DNA from: Brugia malayi
Lineage: Eukaryota > Nematoda > Chromadorea > Rhabditida > Onchocercidae
Length of the DNA stretch: 64,000 nt
Assembly (NCBI RefSeq): GCF_000002995.4
Contig: NW_025062477.1
Span: 8,032,649-8,096,648 of the forward strand
Direction: 5' to 3'
Both the position numbers and the translations under genes were made by a program. This document shows, piece after piece, positions 32,974 to 54,100 of this stretch (position 1 is its first letter; each line of letters starts with the position of its first letter). The notes under the pieces are model-generated. The model worked only from the letters and a program-made list of their open reading frames with translations. It ran no database searches and was not told where the DNA came from.

Positions 32974-35891
32974 CAGTCGCATCGCGTTGCGTCCTCAGTG
33001 ACGCGTCAATGTCGCAAATTCCGACAGTTTCGCCAAGGGTGCAAATGCGGCGTCTCCTTCAAAGATCTTTGAAGTAATCTCTCCTGCAGGGTGAACAGCG
33101 ATAATACGTAAGGTAAGGAGTAAGGAGGTAAAGAAGATCAACATTCACGATGCTGTCTTTTGTGTGACTCTCAATCCGGACAAGATTTCCTTCCAGTCTG
33201 CAACTGGGCCGGATTTGAAGAAAGCTTGAAGATGGGTACAAAGACGGCGGTATTGACAGGGAAGACGTAATGGGGGAAGAGAGAGTGCCAGAAGGAAGGG
33301 AAGGTATTCCTCGGTACTGTCTACAGGAAAGTAGCAGGGGGTAGCAGCAGCAGCAGCAGCATGAGTAGTAGCTGCTATCTTGGAAAGTAGAGAATGAGCT
33401 GCCGCAGATGGTGCAAGAAAAAGAGTGCTTGAAGATGGATTCATGGGGAGTGTCAGGGAACAGGATGAGAGAGGAAGGGATGGCAGCAGCAGAAACTGGA
33501 CCATGAAGCTAGGCAGGAAGCGTTCCCTCCCTTACATTCTTCCAGTCTGCACAAGCAGCAACTATGTCCTGTCTCTCCTCTCCTCTTCCTTTTGCTATTT
33601 CCACCCTTTGCTCCTTCTCATTCCCTTACATGTAGTGAAGGTGTACTGCCGTCCGTTCCGGTTGCCGCAGTGTTGCAGTGGCGGTATTTGTAGTGGTTGC
33701 AGCTGCAGCGGTGGCTGTGTCTTGCTAGATAGATAGGTACCGGAAAGGACAAGCTTAACTAAGCAGCGGCGCAACATAGGCTAGATGGTCTGATCAGAAC
33801 ACTGCTATGGGAGTGCACACCTCGCTGGCGCTAATTTAAATACTCGCCAATATGGCACTCCACTGACATCAGTTACCGAGCACGGCTCTCTTCAGGTACT
33901 GCGTGTTACCTTGTTAAGTGATGTGTCCCTCAACTCATATTCTTCCATCTTCTATGATCTATTTCGGAAGAAGAATTCGTTTTCAGTATCTTTCAACATA
34001 TCTATAAGATTCCAGAAACGTCCTTAAACATTAACATTCATATTGATAGGACAAAAATAAAAAGCTAATTCGAGATTCGATGAATGGATAACAATCAATT
34101 TCGTTTTAAAACATCCCATCCATAAACTGACTTTTTCCACACCACAACACAGCATAAAATTGTCCCTTATGCAGTAAATGTGTACACGTCTGTACGCTTG
34201 AAATATCAAGAAATGTTTCATATATATATAATATATCTAAGAAAACAAATAAACTACCCCTTTAGATATTATATCGGGTGATCAATCTAAATAAATGATG
34301 AACTGAGACCATGACATCTGAATAGGAAATAAATACAAGCAGAACCAATCAAAAAGTGTTACTCAATCCTTCAAATCTGTTCTCCATAAAACTGCCATCA
34401 GAAGGACATTTAGCAGGAAGAACATGTCGAAGATTATTATTATTGAATACAATGATTTCTCGAATGATCAGAATGATACGGATTCGGGATAAGGTTAGGA
34501 ATATACAAGTGTAAGTAATCTATTAAATATACTTATGCAGACGGCCCGAAAAATAACCATGACGAGGAATGCATCGTATTATAAACTGTACTGTTTCATG
34601 TAGTAAAATCGCAAATAGGAAAGCATAAAGTGCAGCTAAAAGGAAGTAAGGGACGTATGACCTGGCTTCTGGCACTTATTGACACAGCACTTATCGTTCA
34701 TTTAGAATGGTAACAGATTAAGGAACTGGGATGAAGAAATCACTGCATGACAGAAGGGAGCATATACTAAAGCTTCTCTTTCACCGATTACCTCGGAAAG
34801 AACCAATACAGTCATTTGGAACTTGCTTAGTCTGCTCCCAATCATAAGTAAGAATCCGTGAACCATCTAGGAATAACAACATTTCCCCTCTCTCGCAGCT
34901 ATCATCCAAAATGAACAACTATCACAAATGGAATAAACGGAATGCCCCACTGAATTTTTGAAACGAAAAGAGAGGGATAGTGATTTTCGTTTAGACACAG
35001 TTGTAATAATACAAAGCAAACCAGATAGACTCGCTTTGTACTGGACTAGTTCCGGTTTTCTGGACTATTGGACTCTGTTTTGTCGTTTATCTTTGTTTTC
35101 GTCCCAGTTTCGTTTCTGTTCGTGCTGGGCTTCGAATCATTCGAATGAAAACTTCAAGCAGGAAGAAGATAACGTTTGGAATAAGTTACAAATGATTGCT
35201 ACTTAACGATGAATTCAATCACATACTTGAAGCCTAATTTAGTCTGCATGTTCAGGTAGTCCGTAGTAACGATACGTCAATTATAAGTTGTTGACTTCTT
35301 CCCTCGTCTTCCAAAAAATAATAAAGGATGAATGCAAAAACAATGAACGCATTGTTCTCCTCTCGCTTTATGCTTTACAGAGAAGACCATTTGCGCTATC
35401 CGATTTGAATCTAATTTATTTTTATCTGTGTAAAAAATTGTTTGCTGATTAAAAAATATGTTCTGGTTGAGAGATGTTTTATTCATTATGAATATATGGG
35501 AAGATTATCATTTCTTATATGATTTTGACTTAGAGCTTATTTTAACAAGGAATTACATTATTGGAAAAGGGATTTTTTCTTTTTTATCATAAAAACATAA
35601 AGAGGCTTGAGGTTTTGATCAAAAGAGTAGCTCCGCAAGAATATAGCGAGAAAAAATTCTTCCACGTTGCCCAGTTGCTGCATCTCTTATCTTTTATGTT
35701 TTGGCGTTTTTTTTTTTTTTTTTTTTTTATGGTAAAAAGCATGCTGATTTTAATTGCAGGACGTTTTTTCTCTTTTTTTTCTTTTTTAATTTTTTTTAAC
35801 CTCATTTATGAATTTTCCTCTTTTTGTCTCAGTGCAGTGTTGTGAAATTTATATGACCATTTTCTTCCCTTTAACTTATTTTATTTGCAGA
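32974..35891. other. Divergent promoter region between Gs alpha and vps-4
   Basis: About 2.9 kb between two start codons pointing away from each other. Apart from the GC-richer part near Gs alpha and a poly-T tract (about 35709-35728), I see no coding exon or structured RNA. TATATATATAATATAT near 34220 is low complexity, not a positioned promoter element. Confidence 0.6.
35883..35891 (+). other. Splice acceptor directly before the vps-4 start codon
   Basis: TTATTTGCAG ends at 35890, followed by A and the ATG at 35892. As for the CAF-1 gene, this is where a spliced-leader acceptor would be expected, although a 5' UTR intron gives the same appearance. Confidence 0.5.
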
Positions 35892-43279
<7,388 letters not shown>

Positions 43280-44639
43280 TGTTTTCGAGGAAATAGATTT
43301 GACATGCATTAAACATATGTGCAAGACAGCTGTTTTAGATCATCGCTTTTCAATTATGTTTGCTTCAAAGTTCTTCACAAATTTTTGATTTGCTTTTTTT
43401 TTGTATATACGATATTTGGACAAAAAAAATTTGGAATGTTTCAACTGTTAGGACTTTATTTCAGTTGAGTTTCGATTTAATTTTTTTCATATTTTAGTCT
43501 GTTTTCGGTCATTCCAATCTTTAAATATATTTAGCCTTCATGCTTTTGTTAAAAGACATGTAGTTGTTAGCTGTAACTTAACTCTTTATGAAGACTTCGT
43601 TATTCGAGAAATTGTATTTTAAGTAAAAAATTATGTAAACATTTTTTTTTTTTTTTTCAAGAGAAGAGGTGAAACAAGAATTAATCCTGTTGGCATCGGA
43701 CAATACGTTCTGTTAGATGAATTATTTTCTTGTATTGGATAAAACCTTCCGGCAGTGGCACAAAACTGAGCACTGGAAATTCTGTGATTTCCATTCAAAT
43801 TTTTTACACAATATTATGCTGATTCTAATCTTTATTAAAGAGATTCTACTGAAAGTTTGAATATGGGCCGCAGAAATTGCGTGAACTAAGAAAGTTTTTG
43901 TCATTTTCTTGCTCTAGACTTTAGAATTGGTAGTACCGGAATAGACTGAACGTTTTATTTGGTTCGTGTGGTGCAAATCGATCAATTCTTTTGTAAGATT
44001 TTTATCTATTCATAGTTTCCTATTTGATTCTGTGTGAATATGGAGGGAAAATAGAAATTTCCTTTCGTATTCTTTTCCTAATTACCGTTGGATTTTGTTT
44101 GCCGACTGATGCTTTGTACGTTTGAGATAACTAGCACAATAATCTTTTTTATGTGAATTTTGAGCCATATATTTTTTGTTCACTATTATAGTCAAGCTAA
44201 TAATACACAGTATAATTCTTTCTCACTTTTCTATTCCTTGTCAGAATGTGGGATTGTCAATTTAGGTGAATTTTTTTTTCATGAAAAAGTCAACAAAGTT
44301 ATGTAACGATACATTTTACAAGCGTTGAAGTCAAGCAAGGTGTATATGTCAAATGACATTCTCCATTTTCAAAATTAATCACTCTATGTTTGCATTGATT
44401 TAACAAAAAAAAAATGTGGAATTTGGTAATCAAATAAATAGTATATTAAGTGAATTAAAATTCCACACGGAAATCTGTCACATTCTTCAGCTTTTTTAAT
44501 AATTAGGGATCGTTTCTTTAGATTTCACTGACTCCTGTCAGAATTACAAAGAATTTAAAAGTTCTTTGTTCTTTATTAAGTGTGAAGTGCGAAAGTTTCG
44601 AAAGAGCGTGACATCTAAAACACACAAAAAAAACTTTTT

Positions 44640-44641
<2 letters not shown>

Positions 44642-44674
<33 letters not shown>
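44642..44674. repeat. TA dinucleotide microsatellite
   Basis: About sixteen TA units in the vps-4 downstream region. Length is likely to be polymorphic. Confidence 0.9.
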
Positions 44675-44676
<2 letters not shown>

Positions 44677-45300
44677 ATCTGTTGGTAATAATGATTTACA
44701 TCAACATTTTGATACATTCGTTTCGATAATACGTTATGCTTTAAAAGCTACTTCCAGGGATCTTTCAAAAGCGAAGATAACTCTCTTTTAGATATTTTAT
44801 TGAATTTCCCTTTCAAAAGCTAGGAATACAACGTAGCCATGTGTTATGTTGAGCAATTTCATCTTTAAATTATTCTTTTATTTAATGTGTTACCATGTGA
44901 GTCATTTGTTCTTCAGCAGAAGGATAGCTGTGAGTGAATGAGCTATGTAAACTACCATCTGTTAGTGTTAATAGTGGCAACTGTAGATGAGTGAATGAAA
45001 TGAAATGCTGTCATCAACAATAAAAAAGGCAGATCAAGTGCAATTAATTATGGCACTGAACATTCTCTTATCGCATAAAAAAGCATTCACTTCAATTTTG
45101 AAATACATCTTGCTACTGTAAAGATTTCTCTACTGCAAGCTTTAATGAAACAAATAAAATGTGACAGCTGGGCAATTAACTCATAACTGCAGCAGTAACT
45201 ATTGGCAACAATAATGGGAAATTTCAATAATGTAATAGTATTTAATTCTTGAAGTTATTTCTTGATGGTCTTTATTCAGGAATTGCTTGTCACATTTTAG

Positions 45301-45945
45301 TAGGATAGCGTTTAAATTAATTCGACATTTTCGACACAGAATAAATTTATTAGCATACCTTTATTACAGTTTTAATTGCTATTCTCACTATCTGTCTATC
45401 ACTTGACGCTTAATAATATTTTCTGGCTATTTTACAGATCTCTGTTCCGAGACTAATAAGTTATAACCGTAATTGGTATTTCTTGTATTAAAATATGATA
45501 GTAGGGAGACAATTATGACCAGTGACGGATGAAGCTATTTGGTCGAAGATCTTCAGTCTTTGAAAGTTGTGATTAATCTTTTGTCGTTATTGGCGGTGAC
45601 TGACATTGCATATATTACATATATTGATTTTCAACGGAGTATAAGAAGCGTGTGGCGATTTTTTCCAACTAGTGTTTGTACAGTTTGTGCGCATATATGT
45701 TTAGGTGTATTCGTAGTTTCAGTGTCATTCTATTCTTCATTTTCCTGCTACCTTTTAAAAAGTTAGCTACAATTCATGCAAATACTCTAAAAATAGTTGC
45801 TGTGTCGATAATAGGATAACGTTTAAATTAATTCGACATTTTCGACATAGAATAAATTTATTAGCATACCTTTATTACAGTGTTAATTGCTATTCTCACT
45901 ATCTGTCTATCATTTGACGCTTAATAATATTTCTGGCTAATTTTG
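45301..45945. repeat. Direct repeat, two ~134-bp copies 511 bp apart
   Basis: Copy 1 covers about 45301-45434 and copy 2 about 45812-45945. Both contain TTTAAATTAATTCGACATTT and continue collinearly through TATCTGTCTATCA to a GACGCTTAATAATATT end with only a few differences. No terminal inverted repeats or coding frame are evident. It could be a recent segmental duplication or two solo copies of a short non-autonomous element. Confidence 0.9.
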
Positions 45946-46606
45946 TTAATTACCTTACGAATTGTGCATGATTTCTTAAGTCACTGGATTTGGTGGCAGT
46001 TCCTCACTTCTCAATTCGGGCACTCAGAATGACTTAATTGATGTTGTATCATATATGATGTTATATAGTACGTTGTTGATTTCATGCATATCATCGCTGA
46101 CAGTATCGAAAGACGCAAGTTTGAGGAAATTTTCAATATTTATTTGATAAGATGTCATTCAAACTTTCCCGACATATGACATTTGTTGAAAATCGAAATT
46201 TGCTTAAAGAAGAAATATTGCTTTATTAGAGGGAAAGGAAGAATTATTAGATAAAAGGCTTAAATTTAGAGTCTTTGTTTGATTCTGAAGTAGAGGTTAT
46301 TACGACATTTCCCAGTATGAAGTTAGAAATCTATTTTCCATTCCCTTGTGATCGTTCTTAAAGGTTATTGGTCCATTCCAAATGATCATTTGTTAGCAGT
46401 TCATTTTCATTTATGAGATTTTCCCATAGCAGTGATGATACAGGAAGTTGTTATGCATATTCTCAGAAGAACTGTGACGCATAAGGGAGCCCTATTGATT
46501 CGACATCTTTACCTCCAGATAAACTGATCTGATCATTACTTCGTTTTTATTGAATTTCCATTTCTTTTAACAAATACTCGTTCCTGATAGTGAACGTTCG
46601 CAAAAG

Positions 46607-49600
46607 ATGGTATCCTCAAGTGACAGTGTTTCTAACAAAATTCATCTCGAGCGACGCATTTCCCTTTCCAATGGTTGTGCTATTATTGTTGGTGTTATTG
46701 TTGGTTCTGGAATATTTGTTAGCCCCAAAGGTTTGCTGATTTTTTTCCACTTTTTGAAATTTCAAAAAACTTGAAAATTTGGGTTAAAGGAGTGCGGACT
46801 TCTGAAAAAAAAAAAATTCTAAAAATTTTCTAATGAATCTTCAACTTTCAAGGAGTTCTTATTGAATCGGGAAGCGCTGGTTTGTCATTGATCATTTGGA
46901 TTTTATCAGGTGCATTTGCCACAATGGGTGCTTTTGTTTATGCTGAACTAGGAACAACTATTCCTAAAAGTGGCGGTGAGTATGCATACATCAGTGAGGT
47001 AGGTGCGACAATAAAATTGAACAAATGCATTCTTTTTCTGTTTATTTCCAACCAGTTATTTTTTTGACTACTTTCCCAGTTTTCTTTCGAACGAACTTTG
47101 TTCCGAATTTCGTTCTTATAAGAAAATTTATTAGTGGAAAGGAGTGATTACCTTGTTGAAATATGGAATCAAATGGAAATTAAATTACTGAAAAAAAAAA
47201 CAAAACATTGCTAAGATCTTAAATTAAAGTAAGATTACAGTTAGTGGCAAAAATTTTCTAATTATATATTTTACTGTGTCATTTTTGCTTCAGTCGTTTA
47301 GCCAGGATTTTTTCAGTCTTATTTCATCAGCTATCTGTAAGTATAGAGTTTTAAATAAGGCAAAATTTTAATTACATAGCTGAGGTCATAGATTATAATA
47401 CGGAAATCATAGAGTGTTTTCTAGCTACACTTTCTCCCTTTTCCTTTTTTTGTAATTCTAGATCAACTGTTTTCTTGAATCTTTGATTTAATAATTCTTT
47501 ACAAAACGTCTTTTTATGCCTAGACATCATTTAGGAAAATAAATTGTTAAAATATGACAATCTTAAAAGTATTTAAAGTATTTCATTATCTTTAATTTTT
47601 ATTAAAATAATTTTACGTTGCAGGCATTTGGTCCTTTGCCTGCATTTCTTTTTCTTTGGGCAGCACTAATTATTATTAACCCAACGTCAAATGCTATTAT
47701 GGCGTTAACATTTGCTCAGTACACACTTCAACCATTTTTCAAAAACTGCGAACTACCCGATTATGCTGTGAGATTATTAGCTGCTTGCATCATTTGTATG
47801 TTTTAGTTTTGAAAATTATGTTGGCATATTAACCTCGCTGTTACACTGATCAATAGTTTATCCTTTGCTGCCAGCACAGAAAAAAATGTTCGTATTTGCT
47901 CAAGGTTTATTGCCATTCATTCCTTCTTATAAGTTTAAATTGTAGCTATAACTATTCCAGAGCTGTGAAATTCACTAAAAGAATGAAAATAGAACTTTAA
48001 CTAACATTATTTGGATAGTAAAGTTTTTAGGAAATGTTCTGAGAAAGTGAAAACTTACTGATTATTATATTGCAGGTTTATTGACATTTGTCAACTGCTA
48101 CAGTGTGAAGTGGTCAATGAGAATGCAAAATGTTTTTTCATTGGCTAAAGTAGCTTCCCTTTGTGTCATTATAATAGCTGGTTTATTGTGGTTATGTTTG
48201 GGTATGATTTCCACATTACTGATTTTAGTTCAGATCAAAATAATTCCGAACTTGTTTTAAAATCTACAGCTTGCTTAATTTATTAGCTGACTGAAGGTGG
48301 CGATCTAATTCATGTTCATTCAAACAAATTAAGTAATACGTCTAAACAGTTGTTTTTTTAGTCTTATTTGAATTCCTTCATTATTAATGAAGGGATTATT
48401 TCAGGTAATACAGAGCATTTGGAACCATCAATATTATTTGAAGGAACGCAGACAAATCCGAGTCATATAGCATTAGCTTTTTATTCGGGTGTATTTTCAT
48501 TTAGTGGATGGTAATAATTTTCGCTTTAGAAAAGTTCCATTCTCTTATTATCATGATTTTCAATTCCAAGTTTTTAGTAGTGTTTTAGATTTTAATTTCT
48601 ATCAGTTGAAAGGAAGTGCAATTTCAGGAAATTTTAGCTTATTTTGAATAAGGTTCGTCCAATCCGTTCTTTTTCGTTCAGTGGTTTAGTTCTTTCCTTC
48701 TTTTTTCAGGAATTCGTTGAATTTCGTAACCGAAGAGCTTATTAATCCGCGCAAGTAAGTTTTCTTTTCCAAATCAATTTGTAGAAGAGTTTATACACTA
48801 ATGTCAGTAGAAGCTGCTTTTCTATCAAGTTAATATAAAGAAGTAAGCAAAGTGCTTGTCATGCACCAGAACTTTTCTTGAAAACGTAGTCTTCGAAAAG
48901 TAGAGAAAGGGAATTTCTTCCAATATTGAAGTCTCATTGACGGGTAATTTGAAACTAAGAACGACAACTTTATCTTTATTTAAGAAATTTGCCTCGAGCG
49001 ATTATGATTTCATTGTTCACAGTAACAGCTATATATATGCTCGTTAACATCGCTTATTTTGCTGTCTTGTCTGTACCGGAAGTTCTCGATTCACCGGCAG
49101 TTGCAATGACTTTTGCAGAAGTAGCCATGGGTAAATTTGCATCGGTAATGCCTATATTTGTTGCCATTTCATGTGCTGGTGGCCTAAATAGTATTATTTT
49201 CTCAGCAAGTCGAATGTTCTTCGTTGGCGCCAGGTATATAAGTTCTAAGTTTTAAATTTTCCACCTTAACTTGTCAATTTCTAAAGAAATCTTCAACTAC
49301 TTAGTCCTACAATGTACAATGGAGATGGGCAAATCAGTCTTATAATAATAAAGTGGATTTTTCATGAGACATCTCAAATTCTTATGACATTTCCAGACAC
49401 ATCTTGCTTACATAGAGATGTGATACATTCTAAACTTGGAAGAAATGTGTTATTCATGTCTGCAACTTAAAAGCATGCGTTAAAATCTGGATGCTATTCA
49501 CTTCAAAACCATCAAAATGATTTTGTCGTAAAAAATTCTTTCAGGGATGGTCAGCTGCCAGAATTACTTTCGATGATTTCCATAAATTACCTGACGCCAC

Positions 49601-50507
49601 TGCCATCACTACTCATTCTTGGCATCTTGTCATTACTGATGTTGGTTACTTCGAACATTTATTTACTCATCAATTATCTGACATTTACTGAAGCGTTTGT
49701 AATTGCACTTTCCGTTGCTGGTCTAATCAAATTGCGTTTTACTCAGCCTGATATCCCTCGTCCAATCAAGGTTGAAAATGAGTTTTCGTCGTTTTTCCAA
49801 CTTAACTTCAGGAAGTTCCTTAGTTTTAAAATTCTTTTGTAAGAAAAACAACTACCATATATCATAATTGACTCTTGCTAAAGTTATTTTAAAAAAGACA
49901 AAAAACTTCTGTCATATAAGAGCAGCTTTCTTGATGAAATTCATCTGTAAAAATTTCTAGCAAATAGTATTTTTTATTTATGATTGGTAATTTGCCCCCA
50001 AGTATTACAGTTATGTTTTATGTACTAACTGATGTTATACAGTTTTTCCGTAATTTATATAAAGCTTATTTATCTGCAATTTGTCACATGATTTCTAAAC
50101 AATTTCAGCAAAATATTTTGTTCCCAGCGACATTTTTGGTTATTTGCATTGCACTGCTGATGTTACCGTTTTTCATACAACCCGAAGAACTGATTATTGG
50201 TGTTTTAATTATTCTCACTGGCATCCCATTTTATTTTGTTTTCCTGTTTTGGAAAAATAAACCAGCTTGTTTATATAAGCCTTGGAGTAAGTCATCCTTC
50301 CCTTATATTTTAACATGTTCGGAAAGAACATGGTCTTTTTTTTTGTTTGTTACGAGAGCAAATCTATTTCTGTTGTGAACTGGTAATACAAAAATTAGAA
50401 GGTGCACATTTTCTCGTAACAATAAATTTTAAAATCTTCCAGTTTCAATGACGCACGCAATCCAGAAATTGCTTTATTGTGTTCCAGAAGAGGAGCATAC
50501 TGATTAA
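46607..50507 (+). CDS. SLC7 (LAT-type) amino-acid transporter light chain
   Basis: Ten exons, 478 residues: 46607-46730, 46853-46998, 47624-47795, 48076-48201, 48405-48510, 48710-48754, 48985-49233, 49545-49770, 50109-50286, 50443-50507; phases agree. These carriers exchange neutral amino acids across the plasma membrane, usually as heterodimers with an SLC3 glycoprotein. Seen: about twelve hydrophobic helices and the TM1 substrate signature [13 protein letters not shown]3 follows [15 protein letters not shown]. Cys132 in FFKNCELP sits at the position of the cysteine that bonds to the heavy chain in LAT proteins. [30 protein letters not shown] and the C-terminal helices before [12 protein letters not shown] are also typical. 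C. elegans has a family of such transporters (aat genes); I cannot assign which member this is. Confidence 0.93.
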
Positions 50508-51147
50508 GGAAAATTTCCTCCAATATTTTGTTTTGTTTTCGTTCTTTTTTTTTTGTTGATATCACAACTGACGCAGGTAATAAATTCTGATTCGTAACCG
50601 GTTAGTATCGCATTTTTCAAAAAATGTCAGCATAATATTTAAAATGCGTGGTTGACAATCGTTACTACATTCTCTTAACTAATACTTCAAGTTTTAAATC
50701 CGAGTGTAAATTCTGGCTGTAAAATATTTCTGATAATGCTATTATTCATTCTCTCGAAATCATGTCAACGTAAATTTGGCAGTTGTATGAAGACTTTGTG
50801 CTTATTTGATTTGATACCCATTTCCAATATACATATAGAATCATAAAAACTGTTACTGGTGGTGATAGTTATGTATAGTATTATATTTTCTGCTTAATTG
50901 GTGTGCGATAGATATGGAAGGTCATATATTTTTTCTTTACTATATGAACTACTAAATCATTCTGGTTTACATTTCTTCAGGTTTTCATAAATGTACAGAA
51001 AGATAATAGTATTTCTTTTGTTGCACAATATAGATTAATAATTACACCTTTCAAGGTTTCATAAAGATACGGGCAGATAGTGTCTCTTTTTCTGCATAAT
51101 AAAGAATATGTTCTAACGGATATGGTGCATCAATTCTTGGACATCAT
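50508..51147. other. Short convergent intergenic region
   Basis: 640 bp between the stop codons of two convergent genes, shared by their 3' UTRs. AATAAA at 50579-50584 is a plausible polyadenylation signal for the transporter. Two diverged copies of a roughly 60-bp sequence (about 50976-51034 and 51048-51112), both with CATAAA and AGATA motifs, form an old direct repeat. Confidence 0.6.
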
Positions 51148-54100
51148 TCACATTGAAGCTAACATTAGTGCAGTCATAATAATAGTAATTAGCGCGCTCA
51201 GTGCAGTGAATACCAGCATAATTAGTACCGTTAATCTGTTGGTCTAAAAATTTTGCAGTTAAGCTTAGAATTTAAAGGATTTCTGTGGAATGAACTGTGG
51301 CCAGCATCTGTCAAGAGAAAGGGAACTGACTCACCTTGTTGTCATACTTCGCCTCTGCTATGACAATTTGTTCCTGGTGATAATGTCGTCCAGCATAGCT
51401 GACTGATATATTTTGCTGCCCCTTCAGGGAATTAGTTTTCTTAAATTTTGGTTGCATAGTTTAAATTTGTATCAAAATGTGCATTGATTTTGTTTCCTGA
51501 GCTTTAAATTCCAAAGATTCGGGGAACAAGTCAAAGATACCATTTGACCTAATCTATCATTTGTCAATATAACCTTTATATATCCGTAAATGCAATCAAA
51601 GTATGTTTCCCAATATCAAGAGTAATTGAAGAAAAAAATATGCTCACCTTTATAAGGAAAAACAGAAGTGCTATTAGAATAAGATAAAGTACATACAGAA
51701 TAATAGCAGCCCATCTGGCGACCCATAAGCGGAAAAAAATAACGCTTAAAATGATTGAAATTTCTGAAAGATTTCAAGAGCTCAGTATTTGTTTACTTAT
51801 ATCCTTTGTACATTTAGTTGGCGAAAGATTAACATAATGCATAATGCATAAGGAAGATTCAGAACGCTAGTTTTATCTTACAGCCAGAATACTCAAGATC
51901 ACATTAAGGTATCATTCTTCATTCATAGGTAATTTATGCTATGAACCTGTTTTATTTATTTTAATTTTTGCGCAGAATGATTATGAAAAACGAAACTTTT
52001 TAGTTCTTTTCCATTTCGTGCTCTATCCAAGAACTACAAAAATTGAAATGTCAAACTTACGGCCCAGCAAGAAAGATAGAAAACCAAAAATGCGATGTGA
52101 CCAATTAAATATGATGCGAGATTTCGACCCTTCATCGCAGCGTAATAACGCACCCACTGGTTGAATCAGCATTACACCAACCGTTATAGCACCGATCTTA
52201 AATATAAAATTTTTAGAAGATTTTTCGTTAAAATTCCTATAATTTCTACTCAAAATTAAAATTGATTTATTGAATAGCATACAGTACATGCTATTCAATA
52301 AACCTACTTTATTTAATGTTATTTCTTGAATTTTCGGTAAAGAAAATATTTATCAAGACATATTGAAATAGAATGTGACTTACATCATCAAACTATATCA
52401 CTAAATTAAGAGACTTCAATTCACTAAGTTGATCATACCTTACGTGAACACTAGGAACTAGGTCACTGTTACAAATTCCTCATTTTTTGAACCTTCAGTG
52501 ACCCAAAAGGCAATATAGTTGAAGGAATGTTTCAAAAAAAAAAAAAAAAAACAAACAAACAAACAATGGAATGAATAGCCCCAGCAGAAAGATTCCGTTG
52601 AATGGTCTTACTGACTGCCGGTCCGGTCCATCGCCACTCTTTCCCAATGAATACTGATAAAACACCAACAATAATTAGGATGATTGCCAAATAGTTCGTC
52701 GTACGATGTATCTGAAATTTAAACCTTAATATTGTTTTTCTAAGACAACGACTGTTAACGAATTTAACGGGCGTAAACTACCATGTAGTTATTCATAATC
52801 CACCGAAAAACTAAAGTAGAAACGATTTCAAATGTTGCTCGGAATAAAACTTCTTCCGACAAGAGTTAGCTATAGTTCAGTGGTTAGCATGATAATGAGC
52901 TTACATGGAACCATATTTTCAAACCAAATGGCCTAGTTTCAGGCCAGTATTCTCGAAGATATCGTGCTGCTGCAATTGCTGAAGGGATCAACCACATCCA
53001 TCCAACAAGCATTAAAATCCCTGAAAGGAAATTAAATAATGGAAAAGTTATTCTGAAAACGAATGACATGACCTAAGATAAATTAATAAATCATTTAAAA
53101 GAATAATATATCTGTGGATTGTCCAGCCTTGGAGAAAAAGCCAGTCTTGGCAATACTTGCCATGTAAAATAACTAATTTACGATTCGTTCGTGGCTTAAC
53201 CGGCGCCAATGGTGCTCTTTCCCGTTCAGCAATATTTACTGGTGTTGAAATAAAGAGCGGAAAATCCTTGGAACGTTCATCCAGTGAATGTATATCCAAC
53301 TCTGAAGCTGATCATTAATTTTAAGAAGTAAAAAAAAAAAAGATCATTCCGCAAAAAAAGCAACGACAATCAAACATAAAATAAAAGCTCATTTAGATCT
53401 CTACCATCAAACTGCTTTTTAAGGTGATAATGAAGTTGTAGAAGCCGTGTGATACTTCTCTTTTTATTAATTGAATTAATGAACCCATGCATGTTAACAG
53501 CACACACACACACACATTCGTTTCTCAAAATACAAATTGCAATTAAAGAAGAAAAAAATGTTAAAAAAAAGAGCAGTACCATAGCTAATTTTCTACCTTC
53601 ATATTTGTTAGTCTTGCCATATGCTAAAAGCAAATAATAAGTACGGTTCAAATCTGGTACACGAGCTTTTTGAGCTGTTTCATCTGGCGCAACCTTTTGT
53701 CGAAATTTACAGTAAATTGAACTAGATGTATGACTGGCTTCTAACAACTCCACGTACTTTGCGGCATTCTAAATAACAAAACAAGATCTATTACAGTCAG
53801 GACTAAGTCATTTGGAGTGCAAATAAATGACGCCTTAATTTCCAGACTCCAGTACAGTCCCTATAAACTTCACTTTTATCTGATTAATAGTGTTTCTTAT
53901 CAGTTAATAACCTATATTGTATTAGAAGAAAAAAAAAATATGAGAGAAAACTTCGAAAAGCTTTTGTCCTCAATTTTCGTGTCTTACATAATAGCAGAAG
54001 CTATCATGAAAAAACGCTCACTTCTGCTGTTAAATTCAGCGGTATGTTACGTTTGCCGTCATTCTGAGACAGAAATACTCCCGCTTGATTCATTTCACCG

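Larger units (their letters stand above)
43280..46606. other. Intergenic region with a TA microsatellite and a dispersed direct repeat
   Basis: About 3.3 kb between vps-4 and the transporter gene, including the vps-4 3' UTR and the transporter promoter. It contains a TA run (44642-44672) and two copies of a 134-bp sequence (45301 and 45812). I found no supported exon. Confidence 0.65.

Noticed and set aside
52566..52616. Shorter exon 7 of the DOMON-b561 gene, ending at 52616
   Set aside because: It is also in phase, but would delete the third haem histidine; extending to 52565 restores IHSIIG as in the family.
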